Shown here: positions 5,574-8,020 of the stretch, one piece after another | Numbering within the stretch: position 1 is the first letter of the stretch | How the letters are laid out: every line of letters begins with the position of its first letter | Origin: a candidate division Zixibacteria bacterium DG_27 | GTDB taxonomy: Bacteria; Zixibacteria; MSB-5A5; DG-27 | Length of the DNA stretch: 8,020 nt | Reading direction: 5' to 3' | Assembly (NCBI GenBank): GCA_001302725.1 | Contig: LIZU01000040.1 | Coordinates: forward strand, 1 to 8,020 | Translations under genes and position numbers: made by a program | The notes under the pieces: generated by a model | Seen by the model: only the letters and a program-made list of their open reading frames with translations | Database searches by the model: none | Told to the model about the DNA's origin: nothing

Positions 5574-6319
5574 GTCGACAGAACCGAGTCCGGACTCTGC
5601 TGTCGGGTCAGGCGCAAAAACAGCCCCTCCAGATTCTCCCCTTGAGCCACGGCCATGCCCATCAGCTCCGGCGCGGTGCCGCAGGCAATCAGTTTTCCGG
5701 CGCTCAAAATCCCTATCCGGTCGGATAGCTCCTCGGCGATCCCCAGAATGTGAGTGGACACGAAGACGGTGGTCCCGGATTTGGTTCTCTCCTTGAGGAT
5801 GTTCTTCAAAAGTCGGCCACTATGGGGATCCAGCCCGGTTAAGGGTTCGTCGATTATGATGACCTCCGGATTGTGAAGCAGGGCGGCGGCCACGACCGTC
5901 TTCTGCCTCATCCCGTGAGAGTAACCTTCAGCCCTTTGGTCGCACCAGGAGGTCATCTCGAAGTAGTCCAGCAAAAAGTCAGCTTCCCTTTCGATCTGTC
6001 TTCTCTCCATGCGATGAAGTCCCCCGATGAAGTTCAAGAACTCCCGGGCTGAGAGCTTGTCATACAGATAGGGGTTGTCGGGGACATGACCGACCTTCAA
6101 CTTGGCCCTCACCGGCTCCTTTTTGAGGTCGATTCCCGCGATTTCGATCTCCCCCTGGGTGGGACGCGAGAGCCCCACCAGCATCCTGATGGTGGTGGTT
6201 TTGCCAGCCCCGTTGGGTCCTAAAAAGCCGAAGAATTCGCCCCTGGCGATCTCCAGGTCGAGATGGTCGACCGCGACCTTCTCGCCGAACTTCTTAGTTA
6301 GATTCCTGACTGCTATCAT
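5570..6319 (-). CDS. ABC transporter ATP-binding protein (ABC-2/NatA-like)
   Basis: This 249-residue nucleotide-binding subunit powers the adjacent permease. It has Walker A GPNGAGKTT (34-42), signature YSHGMRQK (133-140, a common variant of LSGGQ in this subfamily), Walker B VIIIDEP (153-159) with Glu158 as catalytic base, a D-loop in TGLDP and the H-loop His190 in FVSTHIL. The Q-loop position reads VGHVPDNPYLY (77-86), with Asp in place of Gln, a substitution I recall in other ABC-2-type ATPases. Start ATG 6319 is supported by GAGG (6332-6329), 9 nt upstream. The gene starts 26 bp inside the transglutaminase-like gene and ends overlapping the permease start by 4 bp, so the three proteins are probably made together. 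Whether the pump exports or imports is not shown, though this class is mainly associated with export. Confidence 0.93.
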   Translation of the reverse strand: MIAVRNLTKKFGEKVAVDHLDLEIARGEFFGFLGPNGAGKTTTIRMLVGLSRPTQGEIEIAGIDLKKEPVRAKLKVGHVPDNPYLYDKLSAREFLNFIGGLHRMERRQIEREADFLLDYFEMTSWCDQRAEGYSHGMRQKTVVAAALLHNPEVIIIDEPLTGLDPHSGRLLKNILKERTKSGTTVFVSTHILGIAEELSDRIGILSAGKLIACGTAPELMGMAVAQGENLEGLFLRLTRQQSPDSVLST

Positions 6320-7793
6320 AGTCTAAGACCTCGACTTCGAGTTTGCCCACCACTCGGGCGATCTCCACCTGTTTCTTCAAATCTCCCTCCAGAAGCTTGA
6401 TGTGGGTGGCGTCGGAGATGGTCTGACCGAAAGTGGGGTCCATCGGGAGCCAGTAACCGCCCTCCAGATCGTTTCCGATCCAGACCTCCGGCCAGGCGTG
6501 ATAGTAGAAATAGCCGTCTTTGTAAACCAGGCCGATGCAGACCTTGGAGGCGATTCCAACGGAGCGAGCCAAAGCCACGAACAGAGTGGTGTGTTCGTTG
6601 CAATCCCCCTTTCTCACCCTCAAAACCTCCAGGGCGGAGGGGATGGACACCGCGAAATCCTTCTTCACATTCTCGAATACCCACAAACAGAGCTTCTCTG
6701 CTTTCTTCAAGGGATCATTCTCAGAGGCGGCGATCTTCTCAGCTTGTCCTTTGATTCTCAAATCCTCCGATTGGACCAGCGGGGAGGGTTGAGTCTCTTT
6801 TTCAGTCGGAGTCCTCTCGGAGAGGTTTCCTCTGCGCTGGTTATCGATCTCGACTATCAGCGGCTTCGCCGATATGACCCTCTGAAGGTCGCCCTCGAGC
6901 TGGAAGTTGGCGGCCTCGACGTTTTTCAGCTCGGCCTTCAGGTAAGAGAGCTCTCTGGGGTTAGGTAGCTGCAGATTGGACCTAACCGCCAACTCAATCA
7001 AAAGATCCGGAGAGTGACTTGCCTCCAACGGCATCTTTAGAGCCTCCTCCTTGGTCTCCCACCGCATCGTCATGCCTCCGGGCTCCTCCTGCCAGAGAAC
7101 GTTGCCGAACTGGTCTATCTTCATGCGGGTCTCCACATTCATAAAGGAGAGGCTGAGCTCGTAGACTAAGAGCTTCTTGCCTTTGAACTTCGTCTCTTGT
7201 TGAGCCTCAACGGCGACCAATAATTCTCCCGAGCTTAAGCTCATGGGGTCAAAGGTCGCGAGGCTGAATTTCCTCTGAGAGAAATCCTGAGAGACCAGAA
7301 GGTGAGGCACCACCCCGACGGGATAGATTCTTCTCTTCAACGGAAAGGTCAGCTTCGACTGCCTCTGGGAGGTTCTAAGTTCGACCTCTAACAGATTGCC
7401 CTGGACGGTACCGAAAAGGTCGGTCTCGTAATCGCCGGAGGCCAGACCGAAACTGAAGGTCTTGACGGTGAAGGAATCGTCAAGAACTGAGTGACCATAC
7501 ATCATGATCTCCTTTTCAACCCCCCCCAGAACTGCTTTCAGATAGGTGTACTCCTTGAGCATGTAGCCCAGGTTGGTCTTCTTAAGAGACTGCATGGCAT
7601 AGCCGATTTTGCTCTCGTCGCTGTAAATACCCATCCAGGTCTCTGTATCCGCCTCCAGGGGTTTTCCCAGGGAGGCGGGGGGAATATCCCTTGCGGAGCC
7701 GGGGCTCTCCCTGAAAACCAGCACCATCGAGAAGAGCCACAGGGCGAAAATAGCTGTGGTGAGTAAGTTGGAGAAGAACTTCTTAGTCTTCAT
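6294..7793 (-). CDS. Transglutaminase-like protein, signal-anchored or secreted
   Basis: The product has 499 residues from ATG 7793. Residues 9-27 form a hydrophobic helix after a Lys-rich start (MKTKKFFSN), so it is a signal peptide or membrane anchor. There is no lipobox cysteine. Residues about 50-250 form a beta-rich domain beginning WMGIYSDESKIGY, of a kind seen before bacterial transglutaminase-like domains. A low-complexity linker (about 318-345) leads to the transglutaminase core with the full catalytic triad: Cys398 in KGDCNEHT, His432 in YYHAWPEVW and Asp452 in LPMDPTFGQ. The superfamily includes protein cross-linkers, amidases and peptidases, so the reaction is not determined. ATG 7793 is preferred because AGGTGA directly precedes it; a GTG at 7799 in frame is part of that site. 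It is the first gene of the operon with the ABC ATPase and permease, which suggests a joint envelope role. Confidence 0.88.
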   Translation of the reverse strand: MKTKKFFSNLLTTAIFALWLFSMVLVFRESPGSARDIPPASLGKPLEADTETWMGIYSDESKIGYAMQSLKKTNLGYMLKEYTYLKAVLGGVEKEIMMYGHSVLDDSFTVKTFSFGLASGDYETDLFGTVQGNLLEVELRTSQRQSKLTFPLKRRIYPVGVVPHLLVSQDFSQRKFSLATFDPMSLSSGELLVAVEAQQETKFKGKKLLVYELSLSFMNVETRMKIDQFGNVLWQEEPGGMTMRWETKEEALKMPLEASHSPDLLIELAVRSNLQLPNPRELSYLKAELKNVEAANFQLEGDLQRVISAKPLIVEIDNQRRGNLSERTPTEKETQPSPLVQSEDLRIKGQAEKIAASENDPLKKAEKLCLWVFENVKKDFAVSIPSALEVLRVRKGDCNEHTTLFVALARSVGIASKVCIGLVYKDGYFYYHAWPEVWIGNDLEGGYWLPMDPTFGQTISDATHIKLLEGDLKKQVEIARVVGKLEVEVLDYDSSQESN

Positions 7794-7795
7794 TT

Positions 7796-7801
7796 TCACC
7801 T
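7796..7801 (-). promoter_or_regulatory. Ribosome-binding site of the transglutaminase-like gene
   Basis: AGGTGA on the minus strand (7801-7796) stands two bases before ATG 7793 and matches the 3' part of the full Shine-Dalgarno sequence. It contains the GTG at 7799, so that GTG is more likely binding site than start codon. Confidence 0.55.
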
Positions 7802-7842
7802 AAATTCTATCGGCATCTGCAAACTCCCCCCAAAGCGGGAGG

Positions 7843-7904
7843 ACGAATTGTTCAACTATTTGTCCAGCAGTGCGGCTGATTTATGCGAATTGAGGTGGCG
7901 AATT
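7843..7904. repeat. CGAATT repeats upstream of the transglutaminase/ABC operon
   Basis: GCGAATT occurs at 7885-7891 and 7898-7904, a 13-bp period, and ACGAATT at 7843-7849. All are in the same orientation, within 115 bp upstream of the operon start. They could be binding sites for a regulator. The repeats are short, and the upstream region (7802-7938) shows no convincing promoter with both boxes near consensus. Confidence 0.25.
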
Positions 7905-7938
7905 CACTGTTCCCAGATCGCCTCGTTATAGTCTGTGC

Positions 7939-7973
7939 AAATAAAAAGGCCCCGCCTTCCTCACGGGGTCCTT
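7939..7973 (-). terminator. Rho-independent terminator for an unseen minus-strand gene at right
   Basis: On the minus strand AAGGACCCCG (7973-7964) pairs with CGGGGCCTT (7954-7946), with one bulged base and a 9-nt loop, and TTTTTATTT (7947-7939) follows. This is a strong intrinsic terminator for transcripts entering from the right, and it isolates the transglutaminase/ABC operon from them. The 47 bases beyond it (7974-8020) are too few to identify that gene. One minus-strand frame has a TAG at 8016-8014, a plausible stop. The plus-strand T tract after the stem is weaker. Confidence 0.75.
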
Positions 7974-8020
7974 GAGTTTTCTTCCCCCAGAAGTGAGCCT
8001 CGGAAAAGAAGCTCTATAAC

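Noticed and set aside
6402..6968. A 188-codon open frame on the plus strand antisense to the transglutaminase-like gene
   Set aside because: It is antisense to the region encoding the catalytic Cys-His-Asp core, with no promoter, ribosome-binding site or recognisable motif. It is a by-product of codon bias.
7824..7842. CTCCC/GGGAG hairpin upstream of the transglutaminase-like gene
   Set aside because: There are only 5 base pairs, with no following T run in either direction, so it does not support a terminator or attenuator.
7974..8020. Possible C-terminal end of a protein on the minus strand at the right edge
   Set aside because: Fewer than 50 bases are available and the three frames give no recognisable motif. 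The terminator alone implies a gene beyond the edge.

Overview
The window reads as bacterial chromosome with moderate GC, densely packed genes, many AGG/AGA arginine codons and no phage, IS, CRISPR or RNA-gene signature. A peptidoglycan-recycling pair (NagZ plus AnmK) and an ECF sigma/membrane anti-sigma pair suggest a Gram-negative-type cell envelope. This is an inference. I cannot assign a phylum; an uncultured or deeply branching lineage is possible.

Layout from left to right. (1) Positions 1-1105, minus strand: a NagZ-type glycoside hydrolase family 3 enzyme runs into the 5' end of anmK, which overlaps it by 29 bp and leaves the window on the left. (2) Positions 1140-1210: a compact divergent control region with two facing TTGACA boxes and a set of TGACAT/ATGTCA half-sites. 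(3) Positions 1208-2186, plus strand: a 46-residue four-cysteine zinc-ribbon protein, easily missed, followed by a DUF72 (YecE-like) TIM-barrel protein of unknown function and a hairpin terminator candidate near 2229-2280. (4) Positions 2308-3701, minus strand: an ECF sigma factor and its zinc-finger, single-pass membrane anti-sigma factor, coupled by an ATGA overlap. (5) Positions 3864-7793, minus strand: a three-gene operon of a secreted or membrane-anchored transglutaminase-like protein, an ABC ATPase and a roughly 12-helix ABC-2-type permease, with overlaps of 26 bp and 4 bp. (6) Positions 7794-8020: the operon's upstream region, with CGAATT repeats and a strong minus-strand terminator that closes an unseen gene to the right.

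How the genes may work together: NagZ removes GlcNAc from muropeptide fragments and AnmK phosphorylates the released anhydro-MurNAc, so these two form one salvage path. The sigma/anti-sigma pair is a trans-envelope stress switch, and a GGGAAC-N17-GTT element upstream of it hints at autoregulation. The transglutaminase/ABC operon looks like one envelope-associated unit: an extracytoplasmic Cys-His-Asp enzyme co-translated with a transporter whose substrate is unknown. It is the best candidate here for an undescribed system, although each part belongs to a known superfamily.
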